DNA of 64,000 nt from Bettongia penicillata ogilbyi (GCA_023548195.1 JAJHZJ010000800.1:558001-622000), one strand, 5' to 3'; numbered from the stretch's first letter, positions 13,426 to 24,970 are shown. A program made the numbers and translations. The notes: generated by a model from the letters alone, not told the origin.

Positions 13426-14695
13426 GGAATAAAGTGCAACTACTTCGTCAGCACAGAGATTCTTCTTTAATTCTAAGATCTTATAATTTTATTGTAGCTG
13501 TAAGTGAGCAAAATGTTGACTTTTACATTTTGCCTCAGTTTCCAGGAGTGTTAAAAAGTCCTTTGATTCATTGCTATTCCAGTGAATAGGGAAGAAATTG
13601 GTGGAACACAGGGGAAAGGGGAAAGAGATGAGAGGGAAAACAGGTCAATAAGGATTTGTTAAGCATAAGGAAGAATATTGCCAAAAGGAAGTAAAAGATG
13701 GGAAAGGAACAGTTGTGGGTGGGGATGGGTTCTGAGTGGTGGTAGAGAATTATTTACTTAGTAGGAAAAGAGGCAGATCCTTCTGTTCCTCTGTTGTCTG
13801 AATGGCACTAAAGTACATTTTGCATTATATTCTCCATTGTAAATAATTCTTCTACACTGGAGAGGGTCTCCTTTTCACCACTGTTCAAAGGTTAACGTAT
13901 TAGAAGAAAGTAGAATAGTAGCAATGAATTGGAATGGCAAGGGAACAGCTCCTCTTTCTACAATCCTTTAAGGTTTCCAAAAGGTTTTCCTCTTATCAGC
14001 TCCATACAATGCTATATAACTCTCTATTTTATGGATGTGGAAATTGAATCTCAGAAGGACAGTCACACAAGCCAGTTATTATTGGATCAGGGATTTGATT
14101 CTAAGGCTTGTTGACTTTCACAAAGGTTATATGTTATGGTGTTATGGAAAGAGAGGAAACTTTGTGACTTTTAAAAATGCTCGAGAGACATAATTTCTGG
14201 GGAATTCAGTCATTTTGTTGACTAGGCTAGCACATTTATTAATAAAAAGAGGTGTCAAATGCCGAAGACCCCTCATGGCAGTAGGCTCACAGTTTATATG
14301 ACCTTGGAAGAGCTGGTGTTCCTGACAATGGCAATCAACTCTGATTAGTTAACAATTAATGAGAGAATGAATATTATAATGGCAGGTAGGCTATATTGGA
14401 ATGAAGGTCTTGGGGTACATGACTTGGATCACTCTTGTCTTGAGTCAAAGAAACTTACTAATTTTGCCTGTCTGACAAAAGGGAGAATCGACATTTTCCC
14501 AGACCTGAGTAAACACAATGGACAGGAATCCATCTATTGGCCCCAAATTAGAATTTGTTTTACTGTTTTTGAGTAGATCTTTAGACTTAGTCTTTAAGAG
14601 AGATTATCCACACAGGTTGATTTCTGGATGAGGACTCAGAAACAGAGGAAAAACCTTGGTCCTGATTCAATAATTAGTTAACTCGATAATGAGTT
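13426..14695. other. No recognised feature
   Basis: No repeat family and no coding signal recognised. Confidence 0.5.
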
Positions 14696-14699
14696 TCTC

Positions 14700-14930
14700 T
14701 TAACTTAAAGTCCAAAGACCTAGTTTTGTCACTTAATACTTTATAACTTTGGCTAAATCATTTAGGATCATTGACTTAGAGCTAAAAGTGATGTTAAAGG
14801 TCATCAAGCCTAACTCAATTTTAAAGATGAGGAAATTCTTTGGATATGATTTTCTTCATATGTAAAATGAAAGGGATGCATTAGATGGTCTCTCAGCTCA
14901 TTTTCGACTAATATTGTTAACTTTTTATAT
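14700..14930 (+). repeat. CORE-SINE with L3-like insert
   Basis: tccaaagacctagttttgtc, then the CORE-like ggctaaatcatttagg, and a tail gatggtctctcagctca. An L3-like piece lies at 14765-14840 (cattgacttagagcta...ggtcatcaagcctaac). Confidence 0.55.
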
Positions 14931-14932
14931 GT

Positions 14933-15144
14933 TATGAGCCCCTGTGGTAATCTTCTGAAGCCTATAGATCCCTTTTCATAATCATATTTTTAAATTCATA
15001 AAATAAAATACATAATCTTACAAAAGAAACCAAAGGTTAGTGGAAATAAAGGTGTCATTTCCTCCCCACTCAGGTTCATAGAATCTCTGAAATCTATTCA
15101 AGGACCTTTTAGGTATTTGTAAACCCTAGTTTAAGAACTCCTGT
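14933..15144 (+). mobile_element. hAT-type MITE ('caggagttcttaaac' ends)
   Basis: The left end has taactttttatatgttatga; the right end tagtttaagaactcctg. The interior agcctatagatcccttttca and aaataaaatacataatctta matches a second copy at 24398-24580. Too diverged to read the TSD. Confidence 0.6.
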
Positions 15145-16115
15145 TTTCGAGGAAAGAGAGGTCATTGCTGCCTAGGGTGGTCAGGAAAGGCTTCCCAGAA
15201 CAGATAATAAAGCTCACCGAATCTGATGACAACAAAACAAAGCTTTGAAATGAATGTATTAATGTATTGATCCTTAGCTAAAGATAATTGTTTCCTCCAT
15301 TTTTTCCCTTACCCAGTCTTGAGCCTTCAACTGTTAACAATACCTCACCTGGCTCTTTGTGCTTGAACTTTAGAAAGTGTTATAATGCGATTGACCTTGA
15401 GAGCAATCTACCTATATCAGCTCCCATTGAGCCTTTTGAAAATTCTTTGGAAGGTGGCTTGGCTTTCCCCTCCCCCATATATATTTCTCCATTCACCCTT
15501 GACTGGAAAACCAAGATGAAAGTTTATCACTCAGTGGGGGGAAGGGGAGTTGGAAAGGCATGATGGTGCTGAAGGAATTAACCAGAGCCCTGCAGGTCTG
15601 GTTACTGGCAGATTCCCAATGTAAGATAAGTGGAACCCTCTGAAAGGTAATTATTAGAGAGCATAAATTCCCCAGATAACCTGTCCTGGAAAGAGATATT
15701 GATGAGTGTGGGGCTATGTGCTGGAGGCCAGCTATCACCGCAAAGATATTGACTTCTGTACCTTGGCCACCTCCCCATCCTCCCATGCCTTTTTCCCATT
15801 GTTTCCTCTCTTTGTAAGAGGTCTTACAATACCCTGATTTTCCCCCTTTGCCTTCTTCCAATTCTGATCTTCTCTTGTGGGTTCTCTCTTTCCTTGGGTT
15901 CACCTCTTATCTTCCTCAGCAACAAGGGTCACAGAACACTGGATTGTCAATATCTACCCCTCCATGGTTCAGTAGGATTAATGATGAAAAAAGTGTGATA
16001 AATAAGCTCAGAGGAGGGAGGCTTCTAGGTCTTGCCCATATGAGACAGGAATCAGAAACACAGCCATAATAAAATAATGAAACTTTCCAAGGTGGTTTCA
16101 TCTTCCCCTACTCCT
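15145..16115. other. No recognised feature
   Basis: No clear repeat. The open frames on both strands near 15288-15903 lack any family resemblance. Confidence 0.5.
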
Positions 16116-16119
16116 CTTC

Positions 16120-16290
16120 ATTTTATTCTGATGATAACCTTATGAGGTAGGTAGGTACCCCCATTTGATGAGGAGAAGGGGGCACAGAGCAGTTATATGA
16201 CTTCCCTAAACTCATACAGTAAGCTGCTGCTAGCTCTTCAATTAGAAACTAAGTCTCCTAAATACTCCCCTAATTCTTTTCTCCCTATGG
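16120..16290 (-). repeat. MIR, antisense
   Basis: tgataaccttatgaggtagg, then gatgaggagaagggggcaca, then a cttccctaaactcatacagt block. Confidence 0.65.
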
Positions 16291-16505
16291 TAAATAAAAA
16301 CACACAGATTACACTCCAGGTTGTGAGACAGTAAGTACATATGAACCAGTTGAAAACCTAGATGTTCCTAAGTATTTTCTTCTTACTGTGAAAATCTCTG
16401 TGTGTCAAACCTTACGTAAAGCATGAACCCTTTTTTATACCACCCTCAATGAGCGGTCACCCAGCTATAGCATTTGTTTTTTGATTACTTAAAATTTAAT
16501 TTTTC

Positions 16506-16630
16506 TTTTCAGTTCCAAATTCTCTTTCCCCCTCAGTCATGGACTTTAAATACTTCAGGTAACTAGGACCTCAATTACCTATCCAGAGAGCCCATTATGT
16601 TGTATAGTTCTAATTGCTAGGAAGTTCTTT
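16506..16630 (-). repeat. Arm B of the dispersed inverted pair
   Basis: Reverse complement of 11737-11860. Both share unusual internal words such as cataatgggctctctggata, which points to one being copied from the other or to a specific shared subfamily. Confidence 0.85.
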
Positions 16631-17231
16631 GAATTCAACAATTTAAATGAACAAGCTTCTGATTTGCTATCTCCTGTGCACAAGGAATTGTACTGAACAT
16701 TGGAGATACAAAGGTAGGCACAATACTAACCTTGTTTCTCAAGGCTAATAGGGAGAGTGTGCACATGATTAATGTATAAAGGACAGTGAGAGAAATTCCT
16801 AGAAGTTCAGACAAAAGGCTAAAGAGAATTTTGAGAGGGGAGAGATCACTTTGACCTGAAGGATGTCTGGAGAAGGGAAGTTTAGAGAAGGTTTCATGAA
16901 GGTAGTGAGCCTTGAGATAAGTCCTGGATGAAGAGAGTTTCCAACAGTGGAGATGAGGGTCAGAAGGAGTCCATTTCTGATACAGGCAACAGCATGAGCA
17001 AAATTATTGAGACAGGAAAGGACAAGACAAGAACAGGGGACAGAGAATTGTCTAGTTTGTATAAAATATAGAATGTGTGCAGGGAAATAGTCATAGTTAT
17101 AGATTTAGAGCAGGACGGGATTTTAGAGGTCATCTAGTTCAATCCCTTCATTTTCCATATGAGGAAACTGAGATCCACAGAGTGCGGTCCATAGAGGTTG
17201 GAATATGCTGGTATATGTTTAACAATCAGCT

Positions 17232-17272
17232 CTGTGTGTGTGTGTGTGTGAAACTGTATATATATATATATA
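17232..17272. repeat. (TG)n and (TA)n microsatellite
   Basis: TG units at 17232-17250 and TA units at 17256-17272. Confidence 0.95.
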
Positions 17273-17725
17273 CTTTTAGGGTTTAATCTGCATTATTAAT
17301 TCTTTCTTAAGTCTGGACAATCAGAAACAATATAAGTCAAGTTGTTATATATAGTATTTGCTGATTTCCAGGTCAAAAATGTTCATATGGAAAATTTATC
17401 AAAAATTTAACATTCAGCTCCCTTGAGCCAGTGTGAGCTGCCTCTAGTACACTTTTGAGTTAAGGTCATATTGATTGTAAGTGGCAAGCTGGTGTTTGAA
17501 CATTCTGTTGTGACAAGAAGCTAGAATGGAGACAGATTGTAGAGGACCTTGAATGCCGAGATCAGAGGTTTATATATTTTTTTTTGCCTGGTAATGGGGT
17601 ACCACTAAAGATTTTTGAGAAGAGTGGTCCATTAGGGAGATTACTTAGGCAACAGCAGGAATGACGGATTGGAGAGGAGACAGGCTGATGGAGAAAGTCC
17701 TTTTTAAAAGCCTAGCTGTCTAGAG

Positions 17726-17910
17726 AAGTTGTGTCAAACTCAAATGGAAACAGATGTTTATGGGCACATATTAACTTGGAAAACTACAAATTAACATTAT
17801 CTACATTGTATTCTACTTTTATTTTGTTAAATATTTATCAATTGTATTTTAATTTACTTCTGCTCCACTTGAGGCAGCTTGTTGTCAGTAGCCTGAGTTT
17901 GACATCTCTG
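17726..17910 (-). mobile_element. hAT MITE with 8-bp TSD
   Basis: 185 bp. Ends aagttgtgtcaaactca and tgagtttgacatctctg are imperfect inverted repeats. The flanks gtctagag (17718-17725) and gtctagat (17911-17918) form an 8-bp duplication as expected for hAT. It encodes nothing. It is inserted in the unassigned ancient repeat. Confidence 0.9.
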
Positions 17911-18299
17911 GTCTAGATATGAATGAGATGAAGATCTGAAACTTGGATTGACATAGAAAAAAAAGGGAGTGGATTTGTGAATTATTGGCAAAATAAAACA
18001 ATAAGATTGCTACCCGATTGGTTATGTGAGCTAAGGTAGAGGGAAGAGCCAAATAGGACTCCTGTATTATAAGCTTGGATAACTAAGTGAATGGTAATGC
18101 CATCAATAGAAGTAAGAATGTTGGCCAAGACAGAGGACTTCAGGGAAGAGGAAATTTATCCAGACTTACATGACTGGTTTTTGTCAACCGATACTTACTT
18201 CTATTGTATACTTTTGAGTTCCCCCAAAACTATCCTGTTTACTCTCCTTTAGATGCATTCCCGACCATAAATATGGGACCCAGACCTGAGCACATTACT

Positions 18300-18400
18300 C
18301 CTTCCAGACCATCAATGAACATTTATGTATTAAATGCTTATTATTTGCTAGGCATCATGTATAGACAAGGTTGAAAAAGTGGAAGCAGAGAATCAGTAAA
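18300..18400 (+). repeat. Unassigned ancient repeat, 5' fragment
   Basis: atcaatgaacatttatgtat, then taaatgcttattatttgcta, then ggcatcatgt. Confidence 0.6.
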
Positions 18401-18409
18401 AATAATGCC

Positions 18410-18955
18410 AAAGGTGTCTATGGCTATTCTTGGTTAGTTTCCTTTTTTTCATTTTTAGTGTGAGTTACAGTGAGGTCAGAATTTTGCATAATTCTAACCA
18501 ATGAAATAACAGAGTAACATTCTTTAGAGTGCTTGTGGAAAAGTACTAGTGGCTTAACTTTGAATAGAAGTAGTATTCTTCATGTCCATATGAGAAAATT
18601 AAGTTTTTATCCAATCCACTTAAGAAAAAAAGTCCCCACAACAAAAACCCATCACTATGCTTATTAACCAACCACACTTATAAATGAAAAAAAGCTTTCG
18701 AGAGAGGCTAGAAAAAATTAATTTGCAATGATGAGTTTTTGTTTGCTGTAGTTAACCACAATTATTAAATAAAAGGGAAGGAAGAGTTAGTATCTTGTTG
18801 TCATGGCTATTATGTATATTTATGTCTTTTTATTAAGTTTTCCCATAACTGCATAATTGTAAAATTATCTGATTAAGCTCCGCGACTCTTCTGTTTCCTT
18901 GTTTTCTTTTCATGCTATGGTTGTAGGATGCTCATTAATCAAGACTTAGACTGTA
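18410..18955. promoter_or_regulatory. Candidate conserved AT-rich element
   Basis: The stretch has no repeat signature. It contains two AACCACA (RUNX-type) motifs, near 18672 and 18755, MEF2-like A/T cores such as cttataaatg and ttattaaata, and a gcataattgtaaaattat block. DPF3 expression is reported to depend on Mef2 in muscle, so a muscle enhancer is possible, but this is inference. Confidence 0.3.
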
Positions 18956-18959
18956 AGGA

Positions 18960-19297
18960 ATAAAGTAAGCATTGGTTTGGGAGACAGGGGACCTAGGCTC
19001 TATTCCTGGCTCAGTTTTTAGTTTACTTTGTGACTTTTTTCAAGTCCTTTCACCTCTCTTGACTTCAGTTGCTTCATTTGTAAAATGGAGAGGTTGAATA
19101 GCCAGATGGCATAGTGAACAGAATCCTGGATTTGAGGACAGGAGGATCTGGGTTCAGTTCTATTTCAGATACTAAATAGCTATGTGGTCCTGAGCAAGTC
19201 ACTTGAAATCTCTTTGAGTTTTCTCATCTCTAAAATAAGAGAGTTGGATTCAGTAGCCTCTTTAGGGCCTTTGAGCTTTTAATCTATGGTCCTACGA
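18960..19297 (+). repeat. Two adjacent CORE-SINEs
   Basis: The first (18960-19097) has ggggacctaggctctattcc and acttcagttgcttcatttgt. The second (19098-19297) starts tagccagatggcatagtgaa, has ctgagcaagtcacttgaaat, and ends in an L3-like tail, ttttaatctatggtcctac. Confidence 0.8.
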
Positions 19298-19499
19298 ACA
19301 AGGCTTTTTCTAAGGGCCAGATAATACCTGGGTGACTATGAACAGGTAACAACCTCTTTAAGCTTCAGTTTTCTCTTCTGAATAGAGGCCCTATCAGTAC
19401 ACACAGTATTTACTTTATAAGAGTCTTGACAAGAATGAACTTTGTTAAATCATAAAGCATCAAAGAAATATGAACTACAGTTGTCCCCTCAGTTCTGAA

Positions 19500-20035
19500 A
19501 TTCTGCGGTCTAAAACTTGGTTACACTATGAAATTCACAAAAATAAATTTCCCTTCCCATTCCACTAGACATTTTGTAATTTAGTATTTGGTGTAGGGTA
19601 GCTCAAATTTCTAGCACATTCACTTCTTTTAAGATTTTAAAACAATATCCTAGCATTTTGTATTTATCTGAAGATTTTTATATCCATATCATCCCTTAAA
19701 ATTAAATGAAACTATATTTGATTTAATTATGGGGTAGTGACTCTGAAATAGGGTAAATTATCCTCTACTATTTCATAGTTTGGGAAATGGAAGTACAGAG
19801 AAGTAAAATCATGGAGTCAAAGTGGTGGGGCTGGAGGAGAACTGCCATTTCTGGGTCCTTATGTGAAATGTCCTCCAAAGAAGAGGAACTCCAAAGATGA
19901 TTGACCATGATATAATGTTGATTAAAATTTTTATTTTTAAATTTTAATTATTATTATTTTTAACTGGAGCTGTGGTTTAATTGATTTGAGGAACTCCCTG
20001 CAAGGAAACTCTCTTTACTAATGCAGGTTGGTACC
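19500..20035. other. No recognised feature
   Basis: AT-rich, no clear repeat family. Confidence 0.5.
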
Positions 20036-20039
20036 TGCT

Positions 20040-20150
20040 GTGCAACTTACAGTCTTAGAAAGTTGTCTGGGGCCTCTGAGAGGGATCACTCATCCAGTAT
20101 GTGTCATGGATAGTTCCTGAACTCAGGACTTTCTGACTGTGAGGCTGGAA
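20040..20150 (-). repeat. CORE-SINE relic, antisense
   Basis: aacttacagtcttagaaagt, then ccagtatgtgtcatgg, then aactcaggactttctgac. Confidence 0.6.
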
Positions 20151-20154
20151 TTCT

Positions 20155-21385
20155 ATTGATGATGATGATGGATTTGTTGTAAAGAGGACTATTCTCAGTG
20201 CTGAGAAAAATAACCAGTTTAGTTAACACATTAATTTCATCTAGCTTGCAAACATATAAAAACAGAAATAAAACATAAAATACATATGAGCACATTAGAG
20301 GGGGTGTTGAACAAAGAGTTATATAAGGTGTGAGAAGAAGGTAATATGTCTGAGAGCAGATCAGAAACTTGAAAATAGTATTCAAAAGTCTTTTCATTTT
20401 GGGGTGTTTTGCCAGTAAAATCCAAGTAATTCCCAAGATTTCTCAATCCATTGTAGGTTTTTCAGCGTAAGGCCAGATTTAGGTGTTTAGGTTGTGTTTT
20501 GTATGTTTTGTATGTTGGCCCTCCTGAATTTTCTATGAGTTGATGTTAGTCCAAAGCAAACACCTCCCTCTTTCATTTCTCTCTGCTAGAGAATTTTAAT
20601 TTGGTATAAGCTCATTTCTTGGTGATCCTTTTTTTACTAAAGTATTTTTTTTAAAACTAGACTGTATCAAGGAACAGCAGGAATGAGGCTGATCTCCTGG
20701 GTGTCTGTCAAGACAATCTGGAGTCCTAGAAATCACTGAAAGTGTGGTGATGATTGGTCTTGTGGCAGGTTTACTGAGACATTGTGTTCTTCGTTCAGCC
20801 TGGTGTCCAAGATAAAGCAGCTTGTGAAAATCATCACATTGCTTTGACTTCTGATTCTGCAGGCTGATTTTAAATTTGTCCAAAAGGAAGAAGGCTCAAA
20901 GCTAGGACAGTCTCCGCAAGTGCCTTCACAGCAGGGATATGTGATGGGAGATAGAACCATAAGGTAACCCCTCAATTCCCATTGATCTCATGTCTAGTAC
21001 AGCTTCCCTAGTCTCCAACAGAGGCAGGTCACCATCAAAAGCTTCAGCCTTGCTAACAGGATGTGAGCTTTGTCTTCTCAGTTACTACTGCAAGAAGAAA
21101 CAAACTAGCATGAGGCTACTGGTGCTACGAAGAGATTGGATGCCTCAGTGGGGAGATCATCTTTTGATACTGTTTGTTTAATGTGACTTTAATTCTGTTC
21201 TGAAGGATATTGGTTAGGTCATGTTGAAAAAGCACATTTGATGAATGACCCAGTTTTGGCAGCAAGAACCATCTTATAGATTGTAATGTGTTTATGGTGT
21301 GCTGCGGGCTCTTTGGTACAGACAAACACAGAATTCAGATATGTACTGTGAACCTTCTCTCCAACCTGTTGCCAATAGGATCATT
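20155..21385. other. No recognised feature
   Basis: No repeat family or coding signal recognised; a short GAT run lies at 20155-20171. Confidence 0.5.
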
Positions 21386-21389
21386 CACT

Positions 21390-21790
21390 GATTCCTCTAT
21401 CCAGCAGACGTTTATCAAGTGCCTATTATTTTCAAAGGGGGACAGCTAAGTGGTACAGTGGCTAGAGTGCCAGGCTGGGAGTCAGGAAGACTCATCTTCC
21501 TGAGTTCAAATCTGGCCTCAGATACTTACTAGATGTATGATCCTGGTTAAGTAACCCTGTTTGCCTCAGTTTCCTCATCTGTAAAATAAGCTGGAGAAGG
21601 CAATGGCAAACCATTCCAATATCTTTGCCAAGAAAACCCTAAATGGGGTCACAAAGAGTCAGATATGACTGAAAAGCAACTGAACAACACTATGTTTAGA
21701 GCATCACACTAAGCTCTGAGGAAGATTAAGAAGTTTAGATAAGATGCCATTCATGGAGCTTTATGTAACTAGTTTAGAAGGTTAAGGAAG
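21390..21790 (+). repeat. Unassigned ancient repeat split by a MAR1-like SINE
   Basis: The 5' start ccagcagacgtttatcaagt is cut at about 21437. The body resumes at about 21691 (agcatcacactaagctctga). The SINE fills 21438-21690. Confidence 0.7.
21438..21690 (+). mobile_element. MAR1-like CORE-SINE with RTE tail
   Basis: Complete: gacagctaagtggtacagtg, then ggcctcagatacttactaga, then tttcctcatctgtaaaataa, then the tail acaaagagtcagatatgact. Confidence 0.92.
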
Positions 21791-21825
21791 AAAGTTTCTA
21801 GTCTAGAAAGTTAAGGAAGAATCAC

Positions 21826-22340
21826 AGACTCACAGTTTGAACCATTCAGTCCAACTTGTATATTAAGAAGAATTCTTTCTATAACATCCTGATAAATGGT
21901 CATTCAACCTTTGCTTAAATACCACTTGTGTAGGAAAACTTAGTACCTCCTGTTGCCACCCATTTCACTTTGGGATAGCCTTGTTCGTTAAGAAATCTCC
22001 CTACATGTGGAGGTGAAACTTTCCTTTTTGTAACATTCACCTCCTGTTGCTATTTGGTTTGATCTTTAGTGGCCAAGCAAAAGAAGCTGCTCCATTGTTC
22101 ACGTATAGCCTTTCAAACACTTGAAGATATTGATCATGTACTTCCTTCTTAATTCTTCTGGCTGAGCATCCCTAGTTCATTTAACTGAGGTTCATTGGCA
22201 TGGTCATGAGGCCATCACTACTTTCACCATATTAATCACCCTCTTCTGGATATTCTCCAGAAGCCCCCAAACTTGAAGGATGGTATTGTCTTTTCTAGAA
22301 ATTTGTTTGGACAAGGACCTAAACTCGTATTAACACAGGG
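21826..22340 (-). mobile_element. L3/CR1 3' end, antisense
   Basis: gaatcacagactcacagttt, then cattcagtccaacttg, then ggtcattcaacctttgctta, then cccatttcactttgggatag, then attaatcaccctcttctgga. This is the long antisense 3' UTR pattern of amniote CR1/L3 LINEs. Confidence 0.85.
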
Positions 22341-22349
22341 GTTTTATGA

Positions 22350-22495
22350 ATTAAATTCAACAAACATTTATTCACTACCTCTTCTGTGTTAGATCCTGTG
22401 CCAGTTCCTTTGCTAGACCTTGGAGAAATAAAGAAAGCTCCCCCCAAAAGAAATAGTTTATGCCTTCAAGGAGTTTTTATTCTGTTGGAGGGAAG
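22350..22495 (+). repeat. Unassigned ancient repeat, 5' part
   Basis: attcaacaaacatttattca, then gatcctgtgccag, then gccttcaaggagtttttatt. Confidence 0.75.
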
Positions 22496-22499
22496 AGGA

Positions 22500-23155
22500 T
22501 GAGACTGATCTGCTGAAATATCAGAGCCATTAGGGTAGTGTGTGCCTAAAATAAGTTTTTTCATAGGATTAGGTACTTAATATAGACATCTAAATAAGTC
22601 CTGTAGGATTCTTCATATGATTAGAAAGGATATTAAGAGGCCATCTTCCCCATTGCCCTTCCTTTAGCAAGGAAATTCCTCTAAGTCATCTTTTTGGAAC
22701 CTATGTGAAGGGATCCTTGGAACTCTTAAAAAGTCAGGTGGCATTTATGAGATAGCCAGAGGAGTAAAATAGTGCCCCTGGGATGTAGTTTATAGAATGT
22801 TAGGGATGTTTGAAGATTTAGTGGGTTTCTGTGACTTTCAACCCCATGACATATTACAAGCAGAATGAATTTTGCTTATGGTGATAAGTTTTCTGATTGA
22901 TGTTATTTTGGATATAGTAGAATGACTCTTTGGTATGCCACATCTTCACATGTTATCATGAGTGGAGTCAATTTAGGGTAGGTTGAGAATTTCTCATGCT
23001 TTGACACTTCAAAGGATCTGTGATTTTATCTGTTCAGGTACTCCCTAAACCCAAGTAGATCAAAATACTTCTGGTAGTTAGGAGATAGATTCATGAGTGA
23101 CTGTGGCTAAAGAAATTCATCAACCTTTTGACCTCTCTGAATTTTATTAGGCTGG
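22500..23155. other. No recognised feature
   Basis: No clear repeat; a weak L3-like echo lies near 22630-22680. Confidence 0.45.
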
Positions 23156-23159
23156 TCTT

Positions 23160-24062
23160 AGGAGGATAGTCCAGTCAACAAGCATTTATAAAATACCTAC
23201 TATGTGTGCCACACATGGTGTTGACCAGTGGGGATACAAAACGGGCAAAAATAACAATTCTGTCCCCATCCAATTCCTGCCTTCAAGGAACTCACAAACG
23301 AATGGGAGAGACAATACACAGATAGCTATGTACAGACATGGTATTTACAGGATAAATTGGAGATAAACTCAGAGGGAAGGCACTAAGGTTAAGGATGACT
23401 GGAAAGATGAGGTTTTAGCTGAGAACTAAAGGAAGTCAAGGAAATTGGGACATGGAGATAAAGAGGGAGAAAGAGGGACAACAGCCAGTGAAAATGAATG
23501 GGGTGTCTGTCATGTACAAGAACCATCAAGGAGGCCAGTGTCATTGGATCATAAAGTATATGGAAAGGAGTAAGGCATAAGAAAACTGGAAAGGCATCAA
23601 GAGGTCAAATTATGAAGGGCTTAAAAAGTCAAACAGAGAATTTTATATTTAGATCTGGAGGTAAAAGGGATCTGAGAAGCTGGATGCCCTGTGGATAGAA
23701 TGCTGGGCTTCAAGTCAGGAAGACTCATCTTCCTGAGTTCCAACCTGGCCTCAGGCATTTACTAGCTGTGTGACCCTGGGCAAGTCATTTAACCATGCTT
23801 GCTCAGTTTCCTCATCTGTAAATGAGCTAGAGATTTTGTTATTTATTAATTTTTTTCAGTTGTATTGGACTCTTCATGACCCCATTTGGGAAGGGAATGT
23901 CAAACCACTCCAGTATGTTTGCCAAGAAAACCCCAAATGAGGTCATAAAGAGTTGGATATGACTGAAATATGACTGAACAACAGAAAAAGGGAACCTCTG
24001 GAAATGACTGAATAGAGGAGCAACATGGTCAGTCTTAATTTTAGAAGATCAGTTTGTCATAG
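23160..24062 (+). repeat. Unassigned ancient repeat split by a SINE
   Basis: One of the longest copies. It starts gtcaacaagcatttataaaa and passes gaaggcactaaggttaagga and ggaggccagtgtcattggat. It is cut at about 23664 and resumes at about 23988 (ggaacctctggaaatgactg, then gagcaacatggtcag). Confidence 0.8.
23664..23988 (+). mobile_element. MAR1-like CORE-SINE with an inverted tail piece inside
   Basis: The head and CORE are normal to about 23833. From about 23834 to 23891 the sequence is an antisense RTE tail (ttcagttgtattggactctt, then catgaccccatttggg). The normal sense tail then follows, to gactgaacaac. Flanking aaaagggatct and aaaagggaacct may be the TSD. Confidence 0.8.
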
Positions 24063-24321
24063 TTTGTCATCAGACCAATACTCAAAGTGTTTCTAGCTTG
24101 ATAGCATCTTCCAATACTTGTTTTCAATTAGCATAGCCTTTGAAAACCCAGAGTGTTTTTTACCACATGATGAATGGAGTAGGACCTTAGTAGGAGATGA
24201 TACTTGAATAAGTGTGGTAAAGATCATGACATTGCATTTCAATCACTCACTCAATCAGCAGGTCTTTGAGTATGTCTACTTGCTTACTAGATGATATGGG
24301 AGCATAGAAAAGAAGTATGAC

Positions 24322-24700
24322 AGTCATAGAATCTCAAAGTTGAAAGCAAGCTCAGAGGCCAAATAAGTGACCAAGAATTTCCTCTGCAAAAGGAATTTTT
24401 AAAATTTTTGTGTGTGTCAGGGTCCCCTTTGGCTGTCTGGTGAAACCTATGGAAACCCTTCTCAGAATAATGTTTTTAAATGCAGAAGATACATAGGATT
24501 ATAACAGAAACCAATTACATTGTAATATAGCTATCAACCCAATTTTAAGAGTTTATGTGCTCCAGGTGAAGAAGTTAACTCTACAGCCTTTCCAATGAGT
24601 AGTCATCTGATTTTTGCTTGAAGGCCTTTAGTGAGAAGGGACCTTCCACCTACTGAAGCAATCCATCATTTCATTTTCAGTTTGCTAAATTGGAAATATT
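24322..24700 (-). mobile_element. L3/CR1 3' end, antisense, split by a hAT MITE
   Basis: The first part, gtcatagaatctcaaagttg, ends near 24397. The second starts at about 24580 with tacagcctttccaatgagta, then tttttgcttgaaggcc. The insert has ggctgtctggtgaaacctat and atacataggattataacaga, as in 14933-15144. Confidence 0.7.
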
Positions 24701-24774
24701 TCATCACTTCAATTTAGTTGAGGTGGAGTGGGGCAGGGAAGAAGAGGGGACGGTACTAATACATATGAAAGAAT

Positions 24775-24970
24775 TTTAGAACAATTAATCATTAAACAGT
24801 GAGATACTAATTAAATATGATGAGAGTACAGAGAAGGAAGAGATCAATATGGGTTGCTATAGTTGAGAAAAGATTCATGGAGGAGGTGAGTAGGATTTAA
24901 TAACATTAAAGAAAAGAGGAAAGGCAGCCTGGATAGGGGAAAAGCATGAGCAAAATGCCCTATTTGGTTT
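24775..24970 (+). repeat. Unassigned ancient repeat, middle part
   Basis: gattcatggaggaggtgagt, then aggcagcctggatagg, then agcatgagcaaaatgcc. Confidence 0.6.

Larger units (their letters stand above)
16650..18165 (+). repeat. Unassigned ancient repeat, long copy, interrupted
   Basis: The 5' part (about 16650-17065) runs into ggcaacagcatgagcaaaat. An L3/MIR-like antisense piece sits at 17085-17185 and a TG/TA microsatellite at 17232-17272. The body resumes at about 17500-17725 and again at 17911-18165 after a hAT MITE. The text aggaccttgaatgccgagat and aggcaacagcaggaatgacg is typical of the family. Confidence 0.7.

Noticed and set aside
21438..21690. tRNA-like heads of SINEs as tRNA genes
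   Set aside because: The heads are degenerate, with no full cloverleaf, and are followed by CORE and tail sequence.
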